Source: DATGJX01 sp035279385 (lineage in GTDB: Bacteria > Vulcanimicrobiota > Vulcanimicrobiia > Vulcanimicrobiales > Vulcanimicrobiaceae). From it: DNA of 59,763 nt. The notes beneath the pieces are model-generated. The model saw only the letters and a list, made by a program, of their open reading frames with translations, was not told the DNA's origin and ran no database searches. Location: NCBI GenBank assembly GCA_035279385.1, contig DATEHZ010000064.1, positions 1-59,763 on the forward strand, given 5' to 3'. Position 1 is the stretch's first letter. Every line of letters starts with the position of its first letter. This document shows positions 18,012 through 30,719 of the stretch, piece by piece. The translations under genes and the position numbers were made by a program.

Positions 18012-19607
18012 TCAGCGCGCGAGTTCTTGCGCGAGCGCTCGGTGACGGGGATTCCCCGTCACCAGCGCGGAGACGCTGTACGCCAGCGAAAGCGCGCGCG
18101 CGTGCGTGCGTCCCTCGAGTACGTCTATCGCTTCTTCGATGGCATTCGCGCTTTCGGCGCGCCGCCCCAAGCCTGAATAGCCTTCTGCGAGCAGCCGAAG
18201 CGCGCATCCCAACCGGCGGTGATTGTTCATCCGCCGTGCATCCGTCGCCGCAATCGACGCCGCATCGACTGCATCCAAATAGCGCCGCCGTTTCAAGTCC
18301 GCGGTGGCCTCGAAGCAATGCGCGTCGACCCAGCCCAGACTGCCTCGCGGCAGCACTTCACGCGCCCGCGTTGCGAACGCCTTCGCGGCATCCGCGTCTC
18401 CGTGCAGCGCTTCGCATTCCGCAATACGCTTGTACAACAGGCCGAGATCCGACGGCAGGCACGAAGCCTGCGCGAAAGCCACGCATTCACGCAAGACCTT
18501 CAGGGCACCGGGCGCATCGTTGCGGTTCATCTCCAAGTGTATCGAGTACGCGACCACCGCGAGGACGGTGTCGCCGCCGAAAGCGCCGGTTCGGGCGAAG
18601 TCCAACGCTCGCTCCACCGTCGTGCCCGTGGAAGCCTCGTCACCGTACAACTCCGCGCGCAGCAGCGCGAGAAGCGCCAAATGGCGCGCGCGCAGGCCGA
18701 CCGGCGCCGGCTGCAGGCGCCCGAGCAGTTCACCCGCGGTCTCGAGCGCACGCAGCGCCTCGTGCAAAAATCCCAGATCGTCTTCATTTGCCGCGTGCCG
18801 CAGCGAAGCCGCGATGCTGGCGGTCAACAACGCACGGTCGCCGTTGCCGGCGACGTGGCGCAATTCAGCGATAGCGTTTACCGAGAGATCGCGCGAAGCG
18901 CCGGCTTCGCCGCGTGCCCACAAGAGCGCCGCGCGAGCGACATCCAGACGAGCGATCATGCGCCGGCGCGCGAGCGGCGGTCCGCCTTCCGCGATTCGCA
19001 GACCCGCGTCGAGCGCTTCCCCCGCGCGATCGATGCGATCGGCGTCGATCAGCCATTCGCCGGAAAGCGCCATACATTCGACTTTATTCTCCGCCCCTTG
19101 CGCCTCGGAAGCGACGCCGCGAAGCGTTTCGATCGCCGCATCCGTGCGCCCCGCGTCGCGCAGCGATCGCGCGTACGCAAGCGCGAGGTCTGAACGGTCC
19201 AATGCGGTCGTCGCCACGATCGCCGTGGCGGGGTTCCAGCGCAGAAGCTCGGCGAGTCTCGCGTGCGCGGCGTTGCGCTCGCGATAGAAGTGGCGCAGCG
19301 AAAGTCCGAGATCCGCGGCAACGCGTTTGTGGACCTCGTACCCCAAGTCGCACCGCGTGACGATGGCATGGTGGCGTCCCTGGTGCAGCCGTTGCGCGCC
19401 TTTCGTGCCGCCTTTGAGATGCTCGGCTGCGGCGGATACCGCCGCGCGAATGCGCGCCAGAACTTCGCGGTCGTCGGCGCCCGCCGAATCATCGAAAAAA
19501 TGGGCGACGAGATGGTTGGAGCGTAGTTGGCGCGCGTTTTCGAGATGATGCAGCAAATGGCGTACTGCCGCTTCACCATCAGTGCTGCGCGCGACCGGCT
19601 TTTTCAC
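18012..19607 (-). CDS. HTH-containing regulator with TPR-like repeats
   Basis: 531 residues from GTG at 19607. A longer frame upstream only translates a repeat element, so I reject that start. The first ~110 residues are charged and contain VHKRVAADLGLSLRHFYRERNAAHARLAELL, an AraC/sigma-like helix-turn-helix (ADLGLSLRHFYRER). The rest is all-helical with repeated Leu/Ala units of tetratricopeptide style (ALAYARSLRDAGRTDAAIETLRGVA, SLGWVDAHCFEATADLKRRRY). Such fusions usually sense a partner through the repeats. Target genes are unknown. It lies downstream of rpoC, separated by a terminator and a repeat. Confidence 0.6.
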   Translation of the reverse strand: MKKPVARSTDGEAAVRHLLHHLENARQLRSNHLVAHFFDDSAGADDREVLARIRAAVSAAAEHLKGGTKGAQRLHQGRHHAIVTRCDLGYEVHKRVAADLGLSLRHFYRERNAAHARLAELLRWNPATAIVATTALDRSDLALAYARSLRDAGRTDAAIETLRGVASEAQGAENKVECMALSGEWLIDADRIDRAGEALDAGLRIAEGGPPLARRRMIARLDVARAALLWARGEAGASRDLSVNAIAELRHVAGNGDRALLTASIAASLRHAANEDDLGFLHEALRALETAGELLGRLQPAPVGLRARHLALLALLRAELYGDEASTGTTVERALDFARTGAFGGDTVLAVVAYSIHLEMNRNDAPGALKVLRECVAFAQASCLPSDLGLLYKRIAECEALHGDADAAKAFATRAREVLPRGSLGWVDAHCFEATADLKRRRYLDAVDAASIAATDARRMNNHRRLGCALRLLAEGYSGLGRRAESANAIEEAIDVLEGRTHARALSLAYSVSALVTGNPRHRALAQELAR

Positions 19608-19644
19608 GCGCGCCGTAACTTCTCGAGGAGCATCATGTATGGAT

Positions 19645-19730
19645 GTGCGCCTAAGCTGGTGCTGCGTCCTTGTCGAGCGTGGGGCCCTCGCCTGCGCTCG
19701 GGGGTGGTTCGACAAGCTCGCCACGACGAG
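19645..19730. repeat. Fourth copy of the ~78-bp repeat
   Basis: Same order as the block at 9517-9762: GTGCGCCTA flank, CTGCGTCCTTGTCGA, GGGGCCCTCGCCTGCGCTCG, then GGTTCGACAAGCTCGCC and ACGACGAG. It lies between the start of the TPR regulator and the rpoC terminator. Confidence 0.8.
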
Positions 19731-19735
19731 TACAT

Positions 19736-19763
19736 AAAAAGGCGGCGCGTTGGCGCCGCCTTT
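19736..19763 (-). terminator. Rho-independent terminator of rpoC
   Basis: GC stem of eight pairs (19741-19748 with 19753-19760), extended by three A-T pairs, with loop GTTG. On the minus strand a run of five T (19736-19740) follows the stem. It lies 22 bases past the rpoC stop and should end the rpoC transcript before the TPR regulator. Confidence 0.85.
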
Positions 19764-19784
19764 CTGTTTGCCCGTTACAGGTGG

Positions 19785-23579
<3,795 letters not shown>

Positions 23580-23683
23580 CTGTGTACCTGTCACAGGAGG
23601 TGCACTCGGAACCGCAGCCTACGCAGGGCGCGCCGTCTCACGTTGTCGTAAGGGGGCCCACCGTCGCTTTTGGTCCGCCAGCT

Positions 23684-23711
23684 TCGTCATCCTGAGCCTG
23701 TCGAAGGACGC
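23684..23711. repeat. Inverted single copy of the dispersed repeat core in the rpoC leader
   Basis: Reads CGTCATCCTGAGCCTGTCGA plus AGGACG, the reverse orientation of the GTTCGACAAGCTCACCATGA-type core found elsewhere in the window. It lies between the rpoC promoter and its start codon, so it is transcribed in the leader. Confidence 0.7.
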
Positions 23712-23731
23712 CCGCTGGGGCACAGACGGAT

Positions 23732-23760
23732 ATTATACCGCGGGGACGAGGTGGGGGCAA
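23732..23760 (-). promoter_or_regulatory. rpoC promoter (sigma-70 type)
   Basis: On the minus strand, TTGCCC (-35, bases 23755-23760) is followed after exactly 17 bases by a consensus TATAAT (-10, bases 23732-23737). Transcription should start near 23725, giving a leader of about 145 bases before rpoC. Confidence 0.8.
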
Positions 23761-23805
23761 GGGATGGCGGCGATACCCTCAACCTGAGGAGGTGGTTCGA
23801 GCCCC

Positions 23806-23950
23806 TTTCGTCATCCTGAGGTATCGAAGGACCCCCGAGCGTCGTCGAGGGGCCTCGACAAGCTCGGCGGTGGTTCGATACCTCACCATGACGAGGTTCG
23901 ATACCTCACCATGACGAGGTTCGATACCTCACCATGACGAGGTTCGCTAC
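23806..23950. repeat. Repeat array: inverted cores and three 23-bp tandem units
   Basis: Starts with CGTCATCCTGAGGTATCGAA in one orientation, then GGCCTCGACAAGCTCGG and GGTTCGATACCTCACC in the other. Three exact 23-base tandem units follow at 23874-23896, 23897-23919 and 23920-23942, and a partial fourth. Opposed copies can pair into a hairpin. The array fills most of the 480-base gap between the rpoC promoter and the next gene. Confidence 0.85.
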
Positions 23951-24075
23951 CTTGGAGCGGGACTTTTCCCGAGGGAGCATCCAAAGTTCCGACGGCTCGG
24001 GCGACGGATTTACTATAGCCTGCTAGGCCATAGACGGAACGATCAAGCCACCACCAAACTCGCGAGGAACTAAGC

Positions 24076-25482
24076 ATGATACGTTCGATCGCGCTAGGGG
24101 TGGCCGTTGCGCTTCTCTCGGCATGCTCTGCCGGGAGCACGACCCCTCCTACTGCATCCCTACCAACATCCAACACGCTCCCCGCTGCCCAACCCGATAG
24201 CCTTACCACAGACAGCACCGCGGCGACAACCGACACCACTGCCGCGACCACCGACAGTACTGCCGCAACCACGCCCGGCACCTTCGGCGGATTTGCGAAC
24301 GGATCGGCGTACGCCGCCCACGTCACCGTCGATACCGGTGTGGGCGTCCACGCGATAGCCGGACCGCTGGCCCCCGTCTCGCTCGGGTGCCTCACCGGCA
24401 ACAAAAGCGCCTATAACTCGGTAGCATCCGTGGCGCTAAAACCGTACCTGGTCAGCGGCACCGCCGCCGATGCGCTCTCCGCCTCGTACAGTTCGACGAC
24501 GGGCTCGCAAGTCTCGACCTCCACGATTCAGAGCGTCAGCCTGTTGAACGGCCTCATCAAAGCCACGACGGTAAAAGCGGAGGCGAACAGCACCGCGAGC
24601 GCGGGCTCGGCGACGAGTAACGAAACCGGTTCCCAGCTCGCCGGTCTGGTCGTGGCCGGAACGCCGATTTCGGTCATGCCCGCCCCCAACACCAAGATTA
24701 CGCTCGCCAATCTCGGTTACGTCGTGCTCAACGAAGTGTACGGCTTGAGCAACAACGCCGTAGCGGCGAACGGCACGCGCTCGACCGCGATCAACGTCAA
24801 CATGATCCATGTGTACGTAACGAGCGCAAACGCGCTCGGAATCGCGGTGGGAACGCAAATCATCGTCGCGAGCGCTCACAGCGCGTTCACCGTGCCGCCC
24901 GCGCCGTTTGCAGAAAATGCGACCGCGTACTCGCTCTACGCAAAAGGCTACGCCGGAAACTTGAACGCGACGAGCGGTCCTTGGGCGATCGCGTCTATCT
25001 CGTGCAATTCGTTCTCCGATACGAACCGGCTCGCTTCGGCCACGACTCCGGTCGGCTCGCTCGGTACGATGGTGAACACGACGAGCGCCAACGTCTCTTC
25101 CACCACAACCACCGTCAATGCGAGTTCCGATACCGCGAGCGTCAATGCGATACACGGCCTCGTGACGGCCCAAGCGCTCGATGCGAAGGCAAAAGTCACG
25201 CGCAGCGGCAGCGTATTTGGCCGGTCGGCGTCGCTTACGTTCACCTCGCTTAAGGTCGGCGGGACGTCGATCTCCGCCTCCGTCGCGCCGAACACGCGCG
25301 TAACGATTGCAAACCTGGGATATGCTATCGTGAACGACCAAGCCGGCTCCGTCACGACAGCGGGTGTGTACGAAGAGATCGATGCCGTCGTCGTTCACGT
25401 GACCACGGCGAATTCGTACGGCCTTCCTATCGGTGCTACGATCATCGTCGGGCACGCCCGAGCGGGGATCAACGCGATATAG
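24076..25482 (+). CDS. Choice-of-anchor-P-like surface lipoprotein
   Basis: 468 residues; ATG with GGA a short distance upstream. Lipobox LLSAC, then a Thr/Ala/Asp linker made of near-exact 7-residue repeats (DSTAATT, DTTAATT, DSTAATT). Two related beta-rich modules follow, about residues 85-275 and 276-466. Each has TxxSxSxVxLLxGLIKA-type strands, TKITLANLGYVVLNE or TRVTIANLGYAIVND, and a final VHVTTANxxGLPIGATIIVGHA-type strand. This layout resembles the choice-of-anchor-P family of secreted proteins. Probably surface exposed; ligand unknown. Confidence 0.65.
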   Translation: MIRSIALGVAVALLSACSAGSTTPPTASLPTSNTLPAAQPDSLTTDSTAATTDTTAATTDSTAATTPGTFGGFANGSAYAAHVTVDTGVGVHAIAGPLAPVSLGCLTGNKSAYNSVASVALKPYLVSGTAADALSASYSSTTGSQVSTSTIQSVSLLNGLIKATTVKAEANSTASAGSATSNETGSQLAGLVVAGTPISVMPAPNTKITLANLGYVVLNEVYGLSNNAVAANGTRSTAINVNMIHVYVTSANALGIAVGTQIIVASAHSAFTVPPAPFAENATAYSLYAKGYAGNLNATSGPWAIASISCNSFSDTNRLASATTPVGSLGTMVNTTSANVSSTTTTVNASSDTASVNAIHGLVTAQALDAKAKVTRSGSVFGRSASLTFTSLKVGGTSISASVAPNTRVTIANLGYAIVNDQAGSVTTAGVYEEIDAVVVHVTTANSYGLPIGATIIVGHARAGINAI

Positions 25483-25531
25483 GATAGCGAAACCGCGCGG
25501 GGCTCTCGCCGTACATGCGGAAGGAGGGCTC

Positions 25532-26310
25532 ATGAAGGGTTTAGCGTTGTTCATGGGAGTGCTGCTGACCGGTCTTACGGCGGCAGCACTTCCCGCGCGT
25601 GCCGACAGTTACTCGTATACGCGCACGGTGGATAGGTCGATCTCGGCCGCCGGTTCAAAAGCGATCGAGGTAGCGGGGGTCAACGGCAACATTGATTTGT
25701 ACGGCGACGGCGGCACGGCCGTGCGCGTGCATGCCGTGCTGCGCGCCCGCTCGGAAGAGGCGCTGCACGTGCTCGACGTGCGTACCGTTCAGAGCGGCGG
25801 CGCGGTGCGCGTGGAAGACGTCTGCCCGCAGGAGCGGCATTTTATCTTCTGGAGCTTTGCCGACTGCGACATCGAACTCGAAGTCCATTATCCGCGAGCG
25901 CTGGACGTGACGTTGAGCAGCCAGAACGGCAACGTCACGATCGACGGCGCGCGCGCCGGCGTATCGATACTCAATCGAACGGTAACGTGCGTGTGAACGG
26001 CGCAGGCGGAGCGGTCAGCGTGAAACTCGATAACGGCAACGTCACGATTGTGAACGCGCCTGCGAATATCACGGCTTCGGCTCACAACGGGAATGTCACG
26101 GCGGCCCTCGCAAGCCCGTGGCGCGGCACCGCGATCGCGATGAGTACCAACGCCGGGAACGTCACCCTGCGAGTGCCTTCCGGCTTTGACGCCAAACTGA
26201 GCGCGCGCACACGCCTGGGAGACGTGCGCAACAGCGCCAACTTGAGAAACGGCCCCGTAACCGTCACGGCTACCACCACGTTCGGGGACATCCGCATCAC
26301 GCGCGAGTAA
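25532..26310 (+). pseudogene. DUF4097-like secreted beta-repeat protein, frameshifted
   Basis: A signal peptide (MKGLALFMGVLLTG...PARA) and strong ribosome-binding site (AAGGAGGG) open a beta-helix-like protein with NGNIDLYG, NGNVTIDG, NGNVRVNG, NGNVTIVN and AGNVTLRVP repeats, typical of DUF4097 adhesin-like domains. The frame ends at TGA 25994-25996, but the repeats continue without loss in another frame to 26310. One missing base near 25965-25975 (in GTATCGATACTCAATCG) would restore a single ~259-residue protein. It may be a decayed gene, a sequencing error or a programmed slip. Sited between a surface lipoprotein and arsB. Confidence 0.7.
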
Positions 26311-26312
26311 CG

Positions 26313-27548
26313 CTAGCGCAGCGCAAGCAGCGATAATGCGAGCGACGGCAACGTTACCGCGGCGCCGATTGCGAGAAACCGCCACGGGTTCACGGCTATG
26401 CCTTCGCGCCGCAGCATCATCACCCAGAGCAGCGTCGCGAGCGAAGCGCTGATGGAGAGGTTTGGTCCGAGATCGATGCCGACGAGCACGGCGTGCCGCA
26501 CGTGCGGCGCAACGCCGTGCGCGCGCAGCGCGTAGCGTGCAATGACGCCGCTCGGAAGATTGTTGATCGCGGCATCCGTCAGCGTGACGACGGCGCCCGC
26601 GTAGAGCCGGCCCAGGACAGGCGGCATGGCCGAGGCGTGACGCAGCACCGTGCGCGCCAGTTCGAGCGCTCCCGTGGCATCGAGCGCGCGCACGATGACG
26701 AACAGCCCCGCAACCAGCGGAATCACCGACCACGGCGCTTCGCGCGCGACGAGCGCAGCCGCAGCGGGCTCGCGCACTCCCGCGAGCAGCACGCAGAGTA
26801 CGCCGAGCGCGAAGGCGACGTATCCGACGGGCCAGCCGAGCGCCGCCGCACCGACGATAATTGCAAGTGACGCGCAGACGATGACGAACGCAAAACGTCC
26901 GCCGCTCGAAAGCTGCGCGCATCCGGCGGGCGCTTCGTACCGCTTTCGCAGTTCTCGCGCAAACAGCACGAGCATGACGACGAATGTGACGAGCAGCGCG
27001 ATCGCGGACGGCGCCGCGAACAACACGAGCCACGGCACGAGTTTGGGAAGCGGCGAGAACACGACCAGGTTCGCCGGGTTGCTGATCGGCAAAATAAAAC
27101 TGGCGGCATTTGCGACAAATGCGACGGCATAGGCGAATGGAACAATCGAGATGTTCGATGCGCGCGCCACTGCCAGCACCGCCGGCGTCAGCAGCAGTAT
27201 CGTGCCGTCGTTCGAGAGCAGCGCCGTGACCGCAATCGCGCCGGCGAACAACCATCCGAACAGCATACGAGTATTGCCGTGCGAGCGCACGGCGAGCACG
27301 CCTGCGAGCCATTCGAAGATGCCGTTCACGCGTGCGAGCTCGGCGAGGGCAAGCATGCCGAGCAAAAACGCATATACATCCAAGCCGTCGCGTGCTGCGT
27401 ACGCAGCTTGCGTGCCGGAGAGCAACCCGGCGGCGACCAGCACGGCCGCTCCCAGCGCGGCCCAAAGCCACTCGCCGATGCGCAGCGGACGCGCAACGAT
27501 CGCGGCTATCGTTGCAGCGGCGATTGCCCACGTTGCGACGGAGTGCAC
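26313..27548 (-). CDS. arsB: ArsB-type arsenite/anion efflux permease
   Basis: 411 residues with about eleven membrane helices. Family motifs of ArsB are seen: LLSNDGTILLLTP, ILPISNPANLVVF, NNLPSGVIARY and DLGPNLSISASLATLLWVMMLRREGI. ArsB exports arsenite or antimonite, driven by the membrane potential or by ArsA. No arsR, arsA or arsC is adjacent, so regulation and substrate are less certain than the family. The start at 27548 leaves about 110 bases before the divergent Thr-rich protein. Confidence 0.85.
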   Translation of the reverse strand: MHSVATWAIAAATIAAIVARPLRIGEWLWAALGAAVLVAAGLLSGTQAAYAARDGLDVYAFLLGMLALAELARVNGIFEWLAGVLAVRSHGNTRMLFGWLFAGAIAVTALLSNDGTILLLTPAVLAVARASNISIVPFAYAVAFVANAASFILPISNPANLVVFSPLPKLVPWLVLFAAPSAIALLVTFVVMLVLFARELRKRYEAPAGCAQLSSGGRFAFVIVCASLAIIVGAAALGWPVGYVAFALGVLCVLLAGVREPAAAALVAREAPWSVIPLVAGLFVIVRALDATGALELARTVLRHASAMPPVLGRLYAGAVVTLTDAAINNLPSGVIARYALRAHGVAPHVRHAVLVGIDLGPNLSISASLATLLWVMMLRREGIAVNPWRFLAIGAAVTLPSLALSLLALR

Positions 27549-27658
27549 TCCGCGCAGTTGCTGCGCACAACCGTGCGCCCCCTCTTCATAGTTCGAAAGA
27601 CGATTGGGTAACGGGAGTTAGGCCCTCAATTAACAGCTTTCGAGGAGAATCTAGACGC

Positions 27659-28321
27659 ATGAGTTCACGTGCTATTCTCGGCCTAGCCTCCGTCGCCGGA
27701 CTCGTCGTCAGTATGGCCGTCCCGGCATTCGCGCAGACGACCACTAACACGAATACGAACACCACGACGACGACACCCACGACAACGACGACTATGCCGC
27801 CAACGAAGACCACGACCAAGAGCCCGTTGCAGAACTGTCCGCCCGGTACGTCGGCGACCACAACGACGGGCCCGAATACGACTCCCAATACCACGACCAC
27901 TACAAACGGCACGTCGACGACCTCTACCACGACGAGCGGTACCACGACGACGACAACGAGCGGGACGAACGGCAGCACCGGCGTCACGACGCCCGGGACG
28001 CCCGTAACCAAGACGAATCCGACCGGCACGGGCACGACGACCACGCAGACGCCCGCCGTGAGCACCACGCCGAACTGCACCAATACGACGACGCCGGAGC
28101 AGAACGCGCCCGCAACCGCGCCGATGACCGGTACTACGGAAATGAACGCGCTCACCAATAATCCGAACGGTCCGGATTGGCTGGCGAAGTTCAACCGTCC
28201 GAACGTTCGTTCTTCGAACTATCTCGGCACGACGACGCACTCGCACTCGATGATGCGCACGCACATGATGAAGTGCCACTACGTCATGGAATCCGGCAAG
28301 CGCACCAAGATCTGCAAATAA
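27659..28321 (+). CDS. Secreted Thr/Asn-rich low-complexity protein
   Basis: 220 residues from ATG at 27659 (GAGGAG upstream). A clear signal peptide ends AVPAFA. The middle ~110 residues are almost only Thr, Asn, Ser, Gly and Pro with two Cys (LQNCPPG, TPNCTN), resembling a heavily modifiable or extended surface linker. The C-terminal 45 residues are less repetitive and end with a His/Met/Cys/Lys cluster (HSHSMMRTHMMKCHYVMES), a possible metal-binding patch. No family is recognised. A strong terminator follows. Confidence 0.65.
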   Translation: MSSRAILGLASVAGLVVSMAVPAFAQTTTNTNTNTTTTTPTTTTTMPPTKTTTKSPLQNCPPGTSATTTTGPNTTPNTTTTTNGTSTTSTTTSGTTTTTTSGTNGSTGVTTPGTPVTKTNPTGTGTTTTQTPAVSTTPNCTNTTTPEQNAPATAPMTGTTEMNALTNNPNGPDWLAKFNRPNVRSSNYLGTTTHSHSMMRTHMMKCHYVMESGKRTKICK

Positions 28322-28343
28322 TCACGGGGCGCCGTACACGCCA

Positions 28344-28375
28344 AGAGAGTCCGCTTACGCCGGACTCTCTTTTTT
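28344..28375 (+). terminator. Rho-independent terminator, shared with the 3' end of the opposing hydrolase gene
   Basis: Perfect ten-pair stem, AGAGAGTCCG (28344-28353) with CGGACTCTCT (28361-28370), loop CTTACGC, then six T on the plus strand. It terminates the Thr-rich gene. The stop codon of the convergent hydrolase gene lies in the loop and its last codons form one arm. Confidence 0.85.
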
Positions 28376-29191
28376 GCGCTCCAAGAACACGTCGACTTCT
28401 TGAATGAACCGCTCGAACGCCGTTCGATGCAGATTGTGCCCCTGATCCTCGAAAACGCGGATTGCAACGTTCGGTCCGCCGCGTTCGCGTACGAATTTCA
28501 GATCTTCGATCGGCACGATGCTCTCTTCGGCGCCCGCCATCGCCAGCAGCAGCGGTTTCGGATACGCTTCCAAATCACCGCGCAGATCCCACGACTCCGG
28601 CGGGTTTTCATCCCGAAGGCGCTCGATCGGCGTTACGGTCATCTCCCGGACCGCATGTTTCTTACGTTCCACGTCGATCTCGCCCCAGCCGTATTCGCGA
28701 TACTCTTCTTCCACTTTCGTATCGCGCTGGGCGCCTTTGTACGCAAAGAGCGTGCGCAGGTCCGCCAAGAACTCGGCGTACCACGCACCTCCGGCTTGCC
28801 GGATCATCGGGTCCACCGCGACGATGCGATTGACGTCGAAGCGGCGGCCGCCCAAGATCGCCACGGCACCGCCCCACGAATGACCGACGAGCACGTCGAC
28901 CGGATCGGGAATGGTTTCCATGACGTTGTACAGATCGAGCAGCGCGCGGTGCAGCGTCATCGGCCCTTGAACGGCCGCGGAATCGCCATGCCCGCGCTGA
29001 TCGTATGCGTAGATGCGAAAGCGATCCGCATAATGGAGCGCCATGCGCTCCCACGATTTGCGCGAACTCGTCATACCGTGAATGCACAGCATGACGGGAC
29101 CGCGATCGCCCCAGCGTTCCAGAATTGTCGGAGCGCCGTCGTCGAGCGCTATGCGTTCTTCCGTATGTGTCACCTTCGTTGTATACGTCAT
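28355..29191 (-). CDS. Alpha/beta hydrolase
   Basis: 278 residues. The oxyanion region (LCIHGMTSSRKSW), the nucleophile elbow GHSWGG (Ser), the acid region after PKPLLLAMAGAEESI and the catalytic His in DQGHNLHR are in the standard order. This fits esterases, epoxide hydrolases and C-C hydrolases; the sequence does not decide among them. There is no signal peptide, so it is cytoplasmic. It is convergent with the Thr-rich gene and divergent from the phosphatase gene. Confidence 0.85.
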   Translation of the reverse strand: MTYTTKVTHTEERIALDDGAPTILERWGDRGPVMLCIHGMTSSRKSWERMALHYADRFRIYAYDQRGHGDSAAVQGPMTLHRALLDLYNVMETIPDPVDVLVGHSWGGAVAILGGRRFDVNRIVAVDPMIRQAGGAWYAEFLADLRTLFAYKGAQRDTKVEEEYREYGWGEIDVERKKHAVREMTVTPIERLRDENPPESWDLRGDLEAYPKPLLLAMAGAEESIVPIEDLKFVRERGGPNVAIRVFEDQGHNLHRTAFERFIQEVDVFLERKKESPA

Positions 29192-29240
29192 TCTCGCGCG
29201 CGCTTACTGCGCGGAAAATCCGGGTATACGCCCAACGGAC

Positions 29241-30719
29241 GTGCACCTTTCGCATCCCCGGCCGGCTTCGGCACAGGCCGCCTATCTGGAGATGCTCGAG
29301 CATCTCACGTCGGAACTTCTTGAGTCGATCGGCGTTGACGATCGTCTCGAGGCCGCCCTTTGCTTCTTCGTGCCCGCCATAGCGCAAGGCGCATCGATAG
29401 CGCTTGACGATGGTCTCGGCCAGGCCCGCATACGGTCCGCCGGGCACCAATCGGGCGTGAGCGTCGATATTCCGCTGCTGAATGACGAGGGACGCCTTGG
29501 CTGCTTGCAACTCTACTTCCGTGAATCCGTAGACGCGCCCGAGCGTTCGTTGCTCGAGCTACTCTCTACGCGGATTGCCAAGGCCATGCGCCACTCGCTG
29601 GCCTTCGAACGCGAGCAGCGCGCCTCGTTTGCATTTCAATACGCCGCGCTCACAACGCAGTTGCCGCGGCTCCCGGGATACCGGGTGGATGCGGTGTACG
29701 AAGCGGGCCGCGCGGAAGCGCTCATCGGCGGCGACTGGTACGATGCCTTTCTACTCGCGGACGGGCGGCTCGTCCTCACGATTGGCGACGTCGTCGGCTC
29801 CGGTTTACGAGCAGCAGTTGCGATGGTGAGCGTGCGCCAGAGCTTGCGCACGGTCGCGCAGCTTCACCCCGATCCCGCGCTCATGCTCGAAGCGGCGAAC
29901 CGCACGCTGTTGGAAGAATTTCCGGATCGTTTCGTCACGACGTTCGTTGCACTCGTCGACCCCGTAACGCAGACGTGCACGTATGCCGGCGCAGGTCACC
30001 CGCCGCCGCTTTTGCGCTTGAGTGACGGCTCAGTCGTGCAGCTTCCGACGTCCGGCGTTCCCCTGGGCGTCGGCGGTTTCAGCGAGAACCTGTGCGTCAA
30101 TCACGTCGGCATCAGTGCCGGAAGCATGCTGGTGCTCTACACCGACGGCGTCACGGAGGTCCATCGCCGCCCGATTGAAGGCGAGTCGGCATTGCGCGAC
30201 GCCGTCGCCGCCCTCGAATCCGGGGCTGCCGAGCCGGCAAGGAGATTGTATCGCACGCTGCTTCCGTCGGGCGCGCGAGACGACGTTGCGATATTGACGC
30301 TCTGCGTGCAAACGCCGAGCGAGATACCGCGTTGGCGATTCGATCCGCACTGGTCCGACGTCACGCATCGCGCACGGCTGGAAATCACCGACGTGCTCGT
30401 ACGCGAAGGGCTGGACGAGGCTTGTTTGTTCGTCTTCGACGTCGTGTTCGCGGAAGTCGTCGCAAATTTGATTCGCCATGCACCCGGGACGGCCGAGATG
30501 CTCCTGCAGATTCAGGCCGACAGCGTCGTTCTCCACGTGCTCGATAAAGGCCCGGGGTTCCAATTCGTGACGCGGCTTCCGAACGATCTGTTCAGCGAAG
30601 GCGGACGCGGCTTGTTTCTCATCTCCCAACTTGCCGGTGCGTTCAGCGTCGACCGGCGCCCGGGCGGCGGCAGCCATGCCCGCATCACGATTCCCAAACC
30701 CAAAGGAGCCCACGCGTGA
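29241..30719 (+). CDS. PP2C/SpoIIE-type phosphatase fused to RsbW-like kinase, with N-terminal sensory region
   Basis: 492 residues from GTG at 29241; the longer frame overlaps the divergent hydrolase and is rejected. The N-terminal ~140 residues look like a GAF-type sensor (SVDIPLLNDEGRLGCLQLYF). The phosphatase core has GGDWYDAF, GDVVGSGLRAA, GAGHPPPLL, LYTDGVTE and DDVAILTL. The C-terminal GHKL domain has an intact N-box (EVVANLIRHAP), DKGPGF and GGRGLFLIS. Such proteins run partner-switching circuits: the phosphatase acts on an anti-sigma antagonist and the kinase on the same protein. The stop overlaps the next start, so the GAF protein is the likely partner in the operon. Confidence 0.88.
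   Translation: MHLSHPRPASAQAAYLEMLEHLTSELLESIGVDDRLEAALCFFVPAIAQGASIALDDGLGQARIRSAGHQSGVSVDIPLLNDEGRLGCLQLYFRESVDAPERSLLELLSTRIAKAMRHSLAFEREQRASFAFQYAALTTQLPRLPGYRVDAVYEAGRAEALIGGDWYDAFLLADGRLVLTIGDVVGSGLRAAVAMVSVRQSLRTVAQLHPDPALMLEAANRTLLEEFPDRFVTTFVALVDPVTQTCTYAGAGHPPPLLRLSDGSVVQLPTSGVPLGVGGFSENLCVNHVGISAGSMLVLYTDGVTEVHRRPIEGESALRDAVAALESGAAEPARRLYRTLLPSGARDDVAILTLCVQTPSEIPRWRFDPHWSDVTHRARLEITDVLVREGLDEACLFVFDVVFAEVVANLIRHAPGTAEMLLQIQADSVVLHVLDKGPGFQFVTRLPNDLFSEGGRGLFLISQLAGAFSVDRRPGGGSHARITIPKPKGAHA

Noticed and set aside
19608..19724. Upstream extension of the TPR regulator
   Set aside because: The extra residues come from the repeat element; GTG 19607 starts the conserved part.
23806..23950. 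CRISPR-like array
   Set aside because: Units are directly tandem without spacers, and no cas gene is present.
24107..24358. Pro/Thr-rich frame inside the lipoprotein at 24076
   Set aside because: Alternate-frame reading of the DSTAATT repeats.
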